Shown here one piece after another: positions 39,062 through 50,000 of a stretch of 64,000 nt of DNA. Position 1 is the first letter of the stretch. Each line of letters begins with the position of its first letter. Where the stretch lies: positions 1-64,000 of the forward strand of contig JAKVCU010000053.1 of NCBI GenBank assembly GCA_022448955.1. Reading direction: 5' to 3'. The stretch is from Saprospiraceae bacterium (GTDB lineage Bacteria; Bacteroidota; Bacteroidia; Chitinophagales; Saprospiraceae). Below the pieces are notes generated by a model. It did no database searches. It saw nothing but the letters and a program-made list of their open reading frames with translations, and was not told where the DNA came from. Made by a program: the position numbers and the translations under genes.

Positions 39062-42000
39062 CTACTTCTTAATCACTTTCAATAAGTGATCGATGCTATC
39101 ATGCTTGAAGCGAACAAAATAAGTACCTGAAGGATAAGCCACTAAAGAAAGCTGACCTGTATAGGTATCATCATATTTTGTTAATTGATTAGCCTGAATT
39201 AGCTTTCCTTCTATATTAAGAATTTCAACTTTCAAAAACGTACCTTGGTTTTGGATTCCTTTCACATCAACTCTAAACACACCATCTGTAGGGTTGGGAA
39301 ATAGTTCGATAATTTGTCCAAACACAAGTTTATTATTGTTAGAAACGAAATCTACAGTGACTTCTATTTCTTTTCTACACCCAATGGAATCTGTTACAAT
39401 AATAGTGTAGTCACCTGCACTCAAACCTTCGAAAGTTCCTTCCTCTTGGAATATTTGTCCACCATCAATGCTATATTGAAATGGAGGATTACCCCCAGCG
39501 ACAGCGACTATAATAGAACCCGTCATGGTGCCGACTTCCATTTCAGGACTTACTTCCGCCATCAGATCAATAGCACAAGAGGTAATCACTACTAATTCTT
39601 CATAGTCACAGCCTGCATCATCTTGAATCAATATATTGTATTCGCCTGCCGGTAAGCCATCGAATAAACCATTTGCTTGGAAGCTTTGGCCACCATCGAT
39701 ACTAAATTGGAATGGTCCAACCCCACCATCTGTATTAATCATGATCGTAGCATCAGATGCGCCATCTTCGCTTTCTGGAGAAGTACTCACGCTTCCGCTT
39801 AAAGTACAATCAAAGGTAGCACAGAAGTCATTAGACTCTGAATCAGCGAATTCGCCAGTACTACTTAATAATGGTAAACCATCAGCATCTTCAATTTGAT
39901 AATTCCCTTCACCAAACCCACAGCAAATTCCATCACCGTAGCTGTCGAAGATAGTAAAGGTATAGCACCCTTCTGGATCTAAACAAAACTCCTCAGTATA
40001 TTGAGTCTCGGTCTCTGTGTATGGTCCACCGCTGAATAAAATGTTACCCGCATCATCCGTAACTTCCCAAGTCGTTTCACTAGGATAGTCATCGGTTAAT
40101 AGCTCTAAGAATACAGAGACACCTTCAGGTGTAGCGGTGAAGTCTCTCGTGAAGGTGTCATTATCAGCAATTTCATCTGCTTCACCATCTGGATTAGAAG
40201 TAGTTGCTACGATTACATTAGTTCCATTTACTAAACCAATTAACTGTAAATTAAAACTACCCGTTTCGCCAGGAGCGATAGTAGGCCCGCTATATTGAAT
40301 TGGAGATAGTGCAACATCATTTAATTCAACATTGATTGTAACCTCTGTTACTGCTTCTGTACCAAAGTTGCTAAATGTAATTTCTACATCAATGGTATCA
40401 TTGCAGATCGTTCCGTTAAGGCCATTGATGGCAATAACACCAACATCTTTTCTTGGTAATTTTGAGACACGTGCAAATAAGGTATCATTAAATGGTGCTT
40501 GATCATCTGCTAAATCCGTGAAAACTCTGAATTCATACTCACCAACAACAGAAAGATCAACAGTTGGCATAAATATGTGATTGTATGTGCTATCAGGGGC
40601 TAGCTCAAAGTTAATAGTATCAATAATAGGGGTACCATTTTCAAATATGTATCCAACATTAAATACAGATGGTGTATCAATACCAAAGTTTTTAATCTGG
40701 ATTTCAACGGTTTCTGATGCCGTTAAACTTGGAGAATTTTGAGGCGTTACCAAAGCGGTTGCACCTAAATCAATAGTATCACGGCCTAGATTGAAAGAGA
40801 AAATTCGTGTTTTCCATCCGTTTGCTCCCGCATATTCGCCAGTGAACCAAAACGTACGGTCGTCAGAAGGGTCAATAGCCATCTTAGCGTAATCACCAAA
40901 GCGAGAACCACCAACATTACCTTCACCAGCCACAGCAATGTATTCTTCAACTGTCATTTCACCTAAAGGATCACCTGCACGGCGACCTGTAAATCGTAGA
41001 CCAGGGAACTCATCCAAACCAGATACGGAGTATCCCAATGCAATATTTCCATTGCCATCCATAGCAATTCCTCCCATGAAGCGGTGTAAACCATCATCTG
41101 GAGCATAAGTACCCTCTTGGTAAACCGTCCAATCGCTGCCGTTCACACGCCTCAACTCCATCCAACGGATACCTGATAATTCATTACCATCAGCATCCGT
41201 GATAAAGTTTAATACGATAGACTCGTGCGAGCCAAAGTTACGGTAGTGAGATTGATTCATGATCACTTCTGGTAAACCATCAATACCATTACCGTTGGGC
41301 TGTGGAATACATGCAAAACCGAAGCCCGGAGCCGCGCAAGGGTTGGTATCGAAAGGAGCTGTAGGGATATCTATATTGGTAACAACAGTATTATTAGGAT
41401 CATCCCAATCAATACTCACTGTCCACATTTCTAATTGATCCTCATCTACTTGACCCCATGCATCGTCATTTAAACCCAGAATGATGGGGTCGTCTGTTGC
41501 TGGAGCCATTGACCCTGACCAATCAACGGGCGTAGCAACCTGAAAGCCTGGACCAGAGCCCACTCCCGGCAGTTCGATACGTTGAATAGGAACAATATCA
41601 TCTCCATTTAATATTCCTTCCCTGTTGATCAGGTACAAGGGTAAAGTACCAGGGCCCTGTTCGTTAGTTGTAACAACAAAGGCATTTGGCCAAAGCGAAT
41701 ACTTTGGATAGTCTGGGAAGCTTGGAGTTCCAAAATTATAAGCAGTCCAAGTTCCGAGTGGATCGTCAGTATCAGAAATTGCAAATAATAGCTGATTGCC
41801 ACTAGGGAACTCAGTGAAAATCCATCGATCAAATTCTTGATCGTATAATACAATTGGATCACCTGCAGAAGAGAATCCAATACTTGTCCAGATCGTGTTA
41901 AATGCAATGGGTTCACTTAATTCGTTGCCTTCCTTATCATGAACTAAGAAGTAGGAAGCATTTAGAACTTGAACATAATATTTACTTCCAATATCACCAT

Positions 42001-42556
42001 CTGGATCAGGGGGCGTTGCACCTGCAATGTCTTGACCGATACCATCTTTATTGACGATGGGCTCTACCATTAAACCGGTGTTACGGGAGCTAAACTGTCT
42101 GACGGGATCTTGTCCTATTGGCTTTGCATGGGGCGCTTCTTGACTAGGAGCACGACGATTAGCGAAGTTGGGAATTTCTCTACGTTTATCTTTTGCCGTT
42201 TTTCTCTTTTCATTAGTTGCAGCAGGCATCTTAATAAGGTTACGAACGGGAGGAGTCGTTCCAATTTTTTCTGCATAAGTAAGCTGCACAGAGCTAGCTT
42301 CAGGCTGATTTTGCTGCGCTAAAAGAGGGTTGCCTAGGAGAAGGCTACAAAAAAGTAAGGCCAATATAGCAGAAAGATTAGCTTTTCGATTTCGTCTTTT
42401 TTTAGTAAAGCGGAGCGATTCATTTAAAGCTGACTCCGCTAATAAAAGACCATCAAAAAATCGAAAACTGAATTTTTGTGTAATACTTGATCTCCAAATG
42501 TTGTTCTTCATAAAAATTCCAAATTTAAAGGCGTTAAATGACGAATTCTTAAGCAT
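39062..42556 (-). CDS. Secreted beta-propeller-like protein with SprB-like repeats and T9SS type A C-terminal sorting domain
   Basis: 1164 aa; C-terminus IIELFPNPTDGVFRVDVKG...LVAYPSGTYFVRFKHDSIDHLLKVIKK; later Met (42511) possible as start. Confidence 0.83.
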   Translation of the reverse strand: MLKNSSFNAFKFGIFMKNNIWRSSITQKFSFRFFDGLLLAESALNESLRFTKKRRNRKANLSAILALLFCSLLLGNPLLAQQNQPEASSVQLTYAEKIGTTPPVRNLIKMPAATNEKRKTAKDKRREIPNFANRRAPSQEAPHAKPIGQDPVRQFSSRNTGLMVEPIVNKDGIGQDIAGATPPDPDGDIGSKYYVQVLNASYFLVHDKEGNELSEPIAFNTIWTSIGFSSAGDPIVLYDQEFDRWIFTEFPSGNQLLFAISDTDDPLGTWTAYNFGTPSFPDYPKYSLWPNAFVVTTNEQGPGTLPLYLINREGILNGDDIVPIQRIELPGVGSGPGFQVATPVDWSGSMAPATDDPIILGLNDDAWGQVDEDQLEMWTVSIDWDDPNNTVVTNIDIPTAPFDTNPCAAPGFGFACIPQPNGNGIDGLPEVIMNQSHYRNFGSHESIVLNFITDADGNELSGIRWMELRRVNGSDWTVYQEGTYAPDDGLHRFMGGIAMDGNGNIALGYSVSGLDEFPGLRFTGRRAGDPLGEMTVEEYIAVAGEGNVGGSRFGDYAKMAIDPSDDRTFWFTGEYAGANGWKTRIFSFNLGRDTIDLGATALVTPQNSPSLTASETVEIQIKNFGIDTPSVFNVGYIFENGTPIIDTINFELAPDSTYNHIFMPTVDLSVVGEYEFRVFTDLADDQAPFNDTLFARVSKLPRKDVGVIAINGLNGTICNDTIDVEITFSNFGTEAVTEVTINVELNDVALSPIQYSGPTIAPGETGSFNLQLIGLVNGTNVIVATTSNPDGEADEIADNDTFTRDFTATPEGVSVFLELLTDDYPSETTWEVTDDAGNILFSGGPYTETETQYTEEFCLDPEGCYTFTIFDSYGDGICCGFGEGNYQIEDADGLPLLSSTGEFADSESNDFCATFDCTLSGSVSTSPESEDGASDATIMINTDGGVGPFQFSIDGGQSFQANGLFDGLPAGEYNILIQDDAGCDYEELVVITSCAIDLMAEVSPEMEVGTMTGSIIVAVAGGNPPFQYSIDGGQIFQEEGTFEGLSAGDYTIIVTDSIGCRKEIEVTVDFVSNNNKLVFGQIIELFPNPTDGVFRVDVKGIQNQGTFLKVEILNIEGKLIQANQLTKYDDTYTGQLSLVAYPSGTYFVRFKHDSIDHLLKVIKK

Positions 42557-42992
42557 TATGCTTTGTCAAATACTGATTGGTGTAATCTATTCATAGGTTG
42601 TAGAAATAGATTACAGCTTCATGTAAAGTAGAACTATGGTTACTTTATACCGCATAAATTAGGCAGTAATGTATTTGTTAGTTTATGGTTTGTAGATTTG
42701 TGTCAAAATAGTTATTCCAATAATTGTCGAGGTCTTAATGGTATAATTGCTAATAGAGGTATATCTGAAACAAGCAATTACTTAACAATTAACTATTTGG
42801 ACAAAGAATTCATGCGCTCACCAATTCTCTTAGTAGGAAGTAAAACTGACGGGTGTTAACTTTAGTTCAAAAATACAACTATCTCATTATTCCATTAGTA
42901 ATAAGCATATGAAGCGCAATCCGTTTGACAAAGGATAGCCATAAAATTAGACATACTAACCTCAAACTGTCCACTTTTGCACTATTATGGAT

Positions 42993-43826
42993 TTATTCTA
43001 CCAAACGAATGCCATGGTTCTCTATGATGATAAGACGTTGTTTGTAAAGAGAGCCTACTGCTTTTTTAAATGTTTTTTTACTCATTTGGAAAACCTCCAT
43101 AATTTCTGCAGGTTCGCTCTTATCATTTAGTCGAATGTAGCCATTATTCCACTTTAGTTTTTCCAAAATCTTTTCTGCATTGGGCTCTACTTTGGCATAG
43201 CCAATGGCTTGAAGGCTGAGGTCGATTTTGTTGTCCTCTCTTATTTTTTTGATAAACCCTTTGGATTTTGTTCCCATAGCTAGCTTACGGAAAACTTCAT
43301 TCTTATAAATGAGCCCAATATGCTGTTGATTGATAATTGCAGTGTGTCCAAGAGGGGTGGTTTCACCTATAAGCAAATCAACTTCCTGTCCTTCTTTTAC
43401 AGAAAGGGTATCATTGCTTAGGTATTTTTTGTATTTGCTAGTGCCAACTAATCGATCAGTTTCTTCATCCAAATACATATAGATCATATACTTTTCACCT
43501 ACTTTCATACGTCCCTTTTGTTCTCTAAAGGGAACAAAAAGCTGTTTCTCTAAGCCCCAATCCATAAAAGCACCAACATGATTGACGTCACTTACTTTTA
43601 AAGCAGCGAAGCCATTGAGCATTACTTTTGGCGTAAGCGTAGTAGCTACAGGGCGTTCTTCGCTATCCAAGTATACAAACACCTCAATATCATCATCAAT
43701 TTGGATGTCTGCTGGAACGTACTTATTGGGAAGTAAGACTTCTTCACCTTCATTATCCATTAAGTACATTCCATGTGGAGATTCTCTAAAAACCTCCAGT
43801 TTATTCATTTTTCCGAGTTCAATCAT
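42993..43826 (-). CDS. CvfB-like S1 RNA-binding protein
   Basis: 277 aa; tandem S1-like domains (VGAFMDWGLEKQLFVPFREQ) and C-terminal winged-helix-like region. Confidence 0.88.
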   Translation of the reverse strand: MIELGKMNKLEVFRESPHGMYLMDNEGEEVLLPNKYVPADIQIDDDIEVFVYLDSEERPVATTLTPKVMLNGFAALKVSDVNHVGAFMDWGLEKQLFVPFREQKGRMKVGEKYMIYMYLDEETDRLVGTSKYKKYLSNDTLSVKEGQEVDLLIGETTPLGHTAIINQQHIGLIYKNEVFRKLAMGTKSKGFIKKIREDNKIDLSLQAIGYAKVEPNAEKILEKLKWNNGYIRLNDKSEPAEIMEVFQMSKKTFKKAVGSLYKQRLIIIENHGIRLVE

Positions 43827-43841
43827 ACTACAAATATAGTC

Positions 43842-44870
43842 TTATTGTACGGATTGCAAATTCTGTAAAGCTTGCTGTGCACGTTCATAGTCTGGTGCCA
43901 TTCTCAATGCCTGCTCGTAATCTTTCTTAGCGCCTTCTTTATCTCCTAGCATTTCAGCGGCTACTCCTCTAAAATAGTAAGCACGGATAAATGTTGGAGA
44001 AGTTTTGATGGCTATATTTAGATGGTCATATCCTTTCTGGATAGAATCCAAATCAAGGTACAACAATCCCATGTTAAAGTAAGCATCTTCGTATTGAGGA
44101 GCAATTTCTGTAATTTTTCTGAAGGTTTCAACAGCAGCATTCAAATCACCCTCATTCGATTGATATCCTGCCTTAGCATGTAAAGCCTCAATGTTGTTTG
44201 GACTAACTCTTATGGCGTTATCAAAAAATTTGCTAGCAAGCGGGTTGTTCATTTGGTTATACAATTGACCTAGTTTTATCCATGCATCCACTAATTCAGG
44301 ATTGATAGACACTGCCTCTTGAAAAGAATTGATAGCTCGAGAGGTATCTCCTAACTCTGAGAAATTAACGCCAAACATAAAGTAAGCTTCTGCATTTTGA
44401 GGGTCAAGCTTTAGCACTTGATCAATTGTCTTCATAGATTCATCATGCTTTCGCAAAATATGCTGAAATTCAGAATATTTTAATAATGTAGGAATACGCT
44501 CTGGAAAGAGATCAGCAGCCATTTCCATAGTTTTTAACGCTAGACGAGAGTTGAAGTAATCTAAATATACATCTGCAAGTAAATGATAATAATCAGCTTG
44601 TAACGAATCGATGCCAATCGCTATTTGTAAATCTTGGATGGCTTCGTCATAACCATCATTTTCATAATAAACGTTTGCTCTTTGATAGTACAGCCCTGCA
44701 TCTTGCGGATTCTGTACAATTTTTACATTTAAACCATCTATAACAGGGTTGATATTCATAGTTGGCTTGATAGGACGTTTTTCTTCTTCCTTTGCTTGTT
44801 CACCTCCACAAGAGAAAGAAAAAATAGTAAATAGTGCAACGATTAGTAGCGTCCAAAATTTATTTTGCAT
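43842..44870 (-). CDS. TPR-repeat lipoprotein
   Basis: Lipobox LFTIFSFSCGG from internal Met; about eight TPRs; ORF track starts at 44897. Confidence 0.85.
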   Translation of the reverse strand: MQNKFWTLLIVALFTIFSFSCGGEQAKEEEKRPIKPTMNINPVIDGLNVKIVQNPQDAGLYYQRANVYYENDGYDEAIQDLQIAIGIDSLQADYYHLLADVYLDYFNSRLALKTMEMAADLFPERIPTLLKYSEFQHILRKHDESMKTIDQVLKLDPQNAEAYFMFGVNFSELGDTSRAINSFQEAVSINPELVDAWIKLGQLYNQMNNPLASKFFDNAIRVSPNNIEALHAKAGYQSNEGDLNAAVETFRKITEIAPQYEDAYFNMGLLYLDLDSIQKGYDHLNIAIKTSPTFIRAYYFRGVAAEMLGDKEGAKKDYEQALRMAPDYERAQQALQNLQSVQ

Positions 44871-45014
44871 AATTAGTGGTTGATTTATTGACTGCAAAAT
44901 TACAGTTTTTGTGATTTTTATCTACTAATAAACGATATTCTAGCCGACCATTGTTCAATAAGATATAAAGCAGTCTTTATACAAGGATTCTAATACTTAA
45001 CTTTTTTCTATTTC

Positions 45015-45215
45015 TTAAGCGGCTAGTCAAAATTGCTTGTATAATAAATTCCTGCCAGCTGGCAGGCACGGCGTTAGCTCAAAAATAGTAAGTAACTGAC
45101 GAGAGGAAAGTTACGCACGATTTTAGAAGGGACGTTAAAGCCTGTCAGCCTCTGGCTGAAATTTATTATACCAAATTCAGCCAGAGGCTGACAGGTTCTA
45201 GCCTAACTACTTAAA
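45015..45215 (+). repeat. Dispersed intergenic modular repeat, copy D (full, with rearranged hairpin modules)
   Basis: TTAAGCGGCTAGTCAAAATTGCTTGTATAATAAA, CCTGCCAGCTGGCAGG, AGTAACTGACGAGAGGAAAGTTACGCACGATTTT, CCTGTCAGCCTCTGGCTGAAATTTATTATACC, CAGCCAGAGGCTGACAGG, AACTACTTAA. Confidence 0.9.
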
Positions 45216-45224
45216 CAATTGGCG

Positions 45225-46826
45225 ATGAAATTGTCCAGTACTTATCTTTTAGCATTCTTTAGTATCCTACCATCTTTTTTGCTTTCGCAAAATTGGCAGG
45301 TAAGGGCACAAATAAAAGGTACACAAAACGAAACCTCCAGTGCACTACTATTTACTGAAATAGGCGAACAATTGATTGGAGGAGCATTTAGCGATGGTAT
45401 TCAATATGATGAATTGGTAATTAATGCTTTAGGAGAAGATGATGTCTATCTTTTTTGTTTAGACAATAATGGCGATTTGAAATGGTCTTTTTCAGGAGGA
45501 AGTATCATTGATGATGAGCTCGTAGCTATTGCAAAAGATAACTTAGGTAATACTTACGTTTGCGGAAGCTACTGGATTGAAGGAGTGTTTGGCGATTTCA
45601 CGCTAGTGAATAATACAGGAGGGAAAGCCATCTTTTTAATAAAACTGGATGAGAGTGGACAAGTGGTGTGGGGTAGGAGTATAGAAGGAAGTGGTTTGAA
45701 AGAAGCTAAGGATGTCATAGTTGATGAAGATAACAATATTTACTTAGTGGGGTATTTCAGTGATGAATTATTTTTAACAATGGAGACTTCCATTACCTCA
45801 ATTGGTGATACAGATGCCTTTTTTACGAAGTGGGATTCCGATGGTCATCTGATATGGACTAATCAAGCAGGTGAAACAGTAGATACAAGGGCAAGAAAGT
45901 TAAGCTTATTACCCAATGGAGATATGATAAGCTCAGGAATTTTTGATGGTATTATGAGTATTGGGGATACTTCAATTGTTGCAGGAGCAAATGATTGGGA
46001 CGTATTTACACTTAGGTTAGAAGAAGCCACTGGCGATTTAGTTTGGCTAAGGAGGGCAGGAAGTGTTTTTGATCAATTGGTGAATGGATTAGATACAGAT
46101 TGGAATGGCGATATTTATTTATCAGGTTCATTAGTTGGAGTAATGCCATTTTCAGAGACGATTAGCATTGAAAGCAGTACTGGCAATCCTGATATTTTTC
46201 TAGCAAAGTATGACCAAGATGGTAACGCTCAATGGGCAAAAGTGGCAGGGGGCAATTTAACGCAAGATGTGATGGATATAAATGTGAGCGAAGAAGAGGT
46301 GGCTATTTGTGGTTTTAGTCAAGGTTCTTTTATGATTGATAATTTTATCTTTTCTACAATGGGTAATCTGGCAGGTTTTGCTGCTGGCTTTGACCTAGAT
46401 GGTAATTTTGAATGGGGACAAACGTTTAGTAGCAATACTAATGTCTTTGCTGACCAGGTAACACATGCACCAGATGGCACTGCTTTAGTTAGTGGAAGTT
46501 TTCAGAATACCTTGAATATAGGGAATGATATTATTGCAGAAGAGGACTTTGATGTTTTTGTAGCAAGTAGAGGGATAGTGGCTAGTTCTAGTCTATTGGA
46601 TGAAGAAAAAGTATTTACCATTTTTCCTAATCCAACAACTGGTCAAGTAAATGTACTTGTTGATGCTAATAATTGGGAACTACAAATTTGGGACGCAATG
46701 GGGAGATTAATAAAAACTGTTTTTGGTGAAGCTGTTATTGATTTGAACTCCCTAGAATCAGGATGTTATTTTATCAAAGTACAAGCGGAAGAAAATATAG
46801 CTGTTCAGAAGCTCATCATAGAATAA
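45225..46826 (+). CDS. Secreted beta-propeller-like protein with T9SS type A sorting domain
   Basis: Signal peptide MKLSSTYLLAFFSILPSFLLSQ; repeated KWSFSGG.., YVCGSY, YLVGYF; C-terminus FTIFPNPTTGQVNVLV...SGCYFIKVQAEENIAVQKLIIE; ORF-track TTG start at 45219. Confidence 0.82.
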   Translation: MKLSSTYLLAFFSILPSFLLSQNWQVRAQIKGTQNETSSALLFTEIGEQLIGGAFSDGIQYDELVINALGEDDVYLFCLDNNGDLKWSFSGGSIIDDELVAIAKDNLGNTYVCGSYWIEGVFGDFTLVNNTGGKAIFLIKLDESGQVVWGRSIEGSGLKEAKDVIVDEDNNIYLVGYFSDELFLTMETSITSIGDTDAFFTKWDSDGHLIWTNQAGETVDTRARKLSLLPNGDMISSGIFDGIMSIGDTSIVAGANDWDVFTLRLEEATGDLVWLRRAGSVFDQLVNGLDTDWNGDIYLSGSLVGVMPFSETISIESSTGNPDIFLAKYDQDGNAQWAKVAGGNLTQDVMDINVSEEEVAICGFSQGSFMIDNFIFSTMGNLAGFAAGFDLDGNFEWGQTFSSNTNVFADQVTHAPDGTALVSGSFQNTLNIGNDIIAEEDFDVFVASRGIVASSSLLDEEKVFTIFPNPTTGQVNVLVDANNWELQIWDAMGRLIKTVFGEAVIDLNSLESGCYFIKVQAEENIAVQKLIIE

Positions 46827-46993
46827 AAAAGAGGCAGCGCTACCACAGCACTACCTCAGCCCTAACCAAATAAAACCAAATTATAAATCTTTATAGCGAG
46901 TAATTGATTTAACACAAATATAAGGACTTTGTGTAAAAAATACAATTACAAATATTTCAAAAAAAACACTCCTTTGTTAGAAATGTTTAGTAA

Positions 46994-47024
46994 AAGTAGA
47001 TTTTTTTTTAAAAAAAATCTACTT
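46994..47024. repeat. Perfect 31-bp AT-rich palindrome
   Basis: AAGTAGATTTTTTTT-T-AAAAAAAATCTACTT; related TTTTTTTAAAAAAAATCT near 47162. Confidence 0.7.
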
Positions 47025-47203
47025 CGCTTATTTTTAGCATTTATTCTATGTAGCTTCCTACTCCCACTTAGCCAATATTTTTAATGATTTTTCTTTTTGA
47101 AGAAATTTTATTTCTTTGGATATTCTTCTAGCAGAATTATTTTTCATTTTTAGTAACAGCATTTTTTTAAAAAAAATCTCGTCTCAAATATAATTTTTAG
47201 ATT

Positions 47204-48592
47204 ATGTACCGATTTGCACTGTTATTTATATGCCTTCTTTTTACAACTAACCACCTTTTAGTTGCACAAACAGATGAAGACGCCTTCTTCATCAAAGAAA
47301 TTTATAATACAGCACTTACAAAAGGGAAAGCTTATGAATGGCTATATCATTTATCCGAAAATATTGGTGGCCGATTAGCAGGCTCGCCGCAAGCAGCAGC
47401 AGCTGTTGAATATACCAAGCAATTAATGGATACACTCGGTATGGACGAGGTAAGCTTACAAGAATGCATGGTGCCACATTGGGAAAGAGGAGAAAAAGAA
47501 GTGGTACGAATCGTTAACTCTTACCAAATAGGAAGTCTTGAGCTCAAAGCACTTTCTTTAGGCAATTCTATTGGTACTGGAGATAATGGTCTCACAGCAG
47601 AGGTGATTGAGGTGCAGACTTTGGATGAGTTGGATAGCTTGGGGTTTGATAAAGTAAATGGCAAAATTGTATTCTTCAATCGTCCGCTTGACCCTACAAA
47701 ACTAAATACGTTTAGTGCCTATGGCGGTGCAGCTGATCAAAGAGTTTTTGGCGCAAGCCGAGCGGCTAAATATGGAGGTGTAGCAGCATTAGTAAGATCT
47801 TTGACGACAAGAAATGACAATGTCCCACATACAGGGGTAATGATTTATGAAGAAGGAATTCCTCAAGTTCCTGCGATCGCTATCAGCACCAATGATGCCA
47901 ATCTATTGAGTCGATTATTAAAGAAGGAGCCTGTTAATGTCTACATGAGCAATACTTCTCGCAATCTTTCCAAAAAGAAATCCTATAATGTCATTGGAGA
48001 AATCAAAGGCAGTGAGTTTCCTAATGAGATAATTCTGGTAGGTGGTCATCTGGATTCTTGGGATGTAGGTGGTGGTGCACATGATGATGGTGCGGGTTGT
48101 GTGCATGCTTTGGATGTTATTCAAGTTTTAAAAAGATTGAATTATAAACCAAAACGTACGATTAGATGTGTGATGTTTATGAATGAGGAGAATGGACAGG
48201 CAGGTGCTATAGCCTACAGAGATGAATCAGATGCTAAAGGGGAATTCCACATGGCTGCTATTGAATCAGATAGGGGAGGATTTACACCAAGAGGGTTTAC
48301 TTGCGATGCCGATAAAGAAATTTTCGAAGAAAAGTTCCGTAAGATTACGGACTGGCTTCCACTTTTACAACCTTATGGTTTGGACCTAAAAAAAGGAGGC
48401 TCTGGAGCTGATATTGCTAGGCTAAAACCACAAAAGGGACTATTATTTGGCTTTGAACCCGATACTCAGCGTTATTTTGATTATCACCATACTGATATTG
48501 ATCGAATAGATGCCGTCAATAAAAGAGAATTACAATTGGGAGTAGCTGCAATTGCGAGCTTGATTTATCTACTAGATCAATATGGAATTTAG
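47204..48592 (+). CDS. Secreted M28-family metallopeptidase
   Basis: 462 aa; signal peptide; GGHLDSWDVGGGAHDDGAGCVHALDV, MNEENGQAG. Confidence 0.88.
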   Translation: MYRFALLFICLLFTTNHLLVAQTDEDAFFIKEIYNTALTKGKAYEWLYHLSENIGGRLAGSPQAAAAVEYTKQLMDTLGMDEVSLQECMVPHWERGEKEVVRIVNSYQIGSLELKALSLGNSIGTGDNGLTAEVIEVQTLDELDSLGFDKVNGKIVFFNRPLDPTKLNTFSAYGGAADQRVFGASRAAKYGGVAALVRSLTTRNDNVPHTGVMIYEEGIPQVPAIAISTNDANLLSRLLKKEPVNVYMSNTSRNLSKKKSYNVIGEIKGSEFPNEIILVGGHLDSWDVGGGAHDDGAGCVHALDVIQVLKRLNYKPKRTIRCVMFMNEENGQAGAIAYRDESDAKGEFHMAAIESDRGGFTPRGFTCDADKEIFEEKFRKITDWLPLLQPYGLDLKKGGSGADIARLKPQKGLLFGFEPDTQRYFDYHHTDIDRIDAVNKRELQLGVAAIASLIYLLDQYGI

Positions 48593-48631
48593 ATTTTCTC
48601 GATACCTTTGCGGCAAATCAAACAATCCGAT

Positions 48632-49174
48632 ATGTCAGATTCACTTATTCAGGTCAATGGTTTGCGGTTTAAATCATACTTGACAGAAGAAAAAGTGCTC
48701 GAAAGGGTAACAGAACTAGGAAAAGAGATCAGTGAAAAATATAAAGGGCAAAAACCTCTATTTTTAGGTGTATTAAATGGCGCCTTTATTTTTGCTGCTG
48801 ATTTGGTCCGTGCTTGTAATATCGAATGTGAAATTTCTTTTATTAAATTGTCTTCTTATGAAGGACTTGAGTCAAGTGGCTCACTACAAACACATATTGG
48901 CTTGACAGAAAATGTGGAAGATAGAGTCGTCATATTAGTAGAAGATATTGTAGATACAGGACGAACTATGCATCAATTTTTACCAGATCTCCAAAAATTG
49001 AATCCTGCTAAAATCGTATTAGTGACTTTATTTCTTAAAAGAGATGCTCTCCAGCATGAAGTACCAATGGACTATATTGGATTTAGTATTCCTTCAGACT
49101 TTATTATTGGTTATGGCCTTGATTATGATGGCTGTGGACGAAATTTAAAAGGTATTTATCAACTAGCGAAATAA
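48632..49174 (+). CDS. hpt: Hypoxanthine phosphoribosyltransferase
   Basis: PRPP motif VVILVEDIVDTGRTM; FIIGYGLDYDG; ATG at 48632 preferred over TTG at 48608. Confidence 0.9.
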   Translation: MSDSLIQVNGLRFKSYLTEEKVLERVTELGKEISEKYKGQKPLFLGVLNGAFIFAADLVRACNIECEISFIKLSSYEGLESSGSLQTHIGLTENVEDRVVILVEDIVDTGRTMHQFLPDLQKLNPAKIVLVTLFLKRDALQHEVPMDYIGFSIPSDFIIGYGLDYDGCGRNLKGIYQLAK

Positions 49175-49968
49175 TGAACTATCAAAAAATTTGTGAACAG
49201 GCCATTCCTGTAATTAAAAATGCAGGGCAGTTTATCCGGGAACAACTGGGCAATGTGAAATCGGGAGAGATTGAGGTAAAAGCGCTGAATAGCCTTGTTT
49301 CGTATGTTGATAAAAGTGCAGAGGAGCGACTGGTGAAAGGATTGTCAAAAATATTACCAGAAGCTGTCTTCCTAACAGAAGAAAAAACGATAGAAGCAAA
49401 AGAGGGTTCTTATCGTTGGATTATCGATCCATTAGATGGAACAACTAACTTTTTGCATCAGTTGCCAGTATTTTCAGTAAGTGTTGCCCTTCAATATAAC
49501 AATCAATTGGTCGTTGGCATTGTGTTTGAAATTAACCAAGATGAATGTTTTTATGCTTGGCAAGATGGTGGTGCTTATCTAAACGGCCAAAGAATATGCG
49601 TAAGTTCTACTCAAACTCTAAGTAATGCTTTGATAGCCACTGGTTTCCCATATTATGATTATGATCGGATGGCCAACTATATTGACGTATTAAAATACTT
49701 TATGCAACATACACGTGGTATAAGACGCTTAGGCTCAGCAGCAGTAGACTTGGCTTATGTTGCTTGTGGTCGGTTTGATGCATTTTATGAGTATAGCCTG
49801 AATGCTTGGGATATTGCAGCAGGTACTGTGATAGTGAGAGAAGCAGGTGGACAAGTGGCTGATTTTCAAGGCCAAAGTAATTATTTATTTGGTAGAGAGC
49901 TGATGGCTAGTAACAATGCCCTATTTGAAGTAATGAAAAAGTTAATGCTGTCGAGTTTTTACAAATAA
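49174..49968 (+). CDS. Inositol monophosphatase family protein
   Basis: 264 aa; WIIDPLDGTTNFLHQLPVFSVSVAL; NAWDIAAGTVIVREAGG. Confidence 0.92.
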   Translation: MNYQKICEQAIPVIKNAGQFIREQLGNVKSGEIEVKALNSLVSYVDKSAEERLVKGLSKILPEAVFLTEEKTIEAKEGSYRWIIDPLDGTTNFLHQLPVFSVSVALQYNNQLVVGIVFEINQDECFYAWQDGGAYLNGQRICVSSTQTLSNALIATGFPYYDYDRMANYIDVLKYFMQHTRGIRRLGSAAVDLAYVACGRFDAFYEYSLNAWDIAAGTVIVREAGGQVADFQGQSNYLFGRELMASNNALFEVMKKLMLSSFYK

Positions 49969-50000
49969 GAACTTTTTGAAACCAAAAAGTTCTTATTTTA
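49964..50000 (+). terminator. Rho-independent-like terminator
   Basis: AATAAGAACTTTTTG ... CAAAAAGTTCTTATT TTA. Confidence 0.6.
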
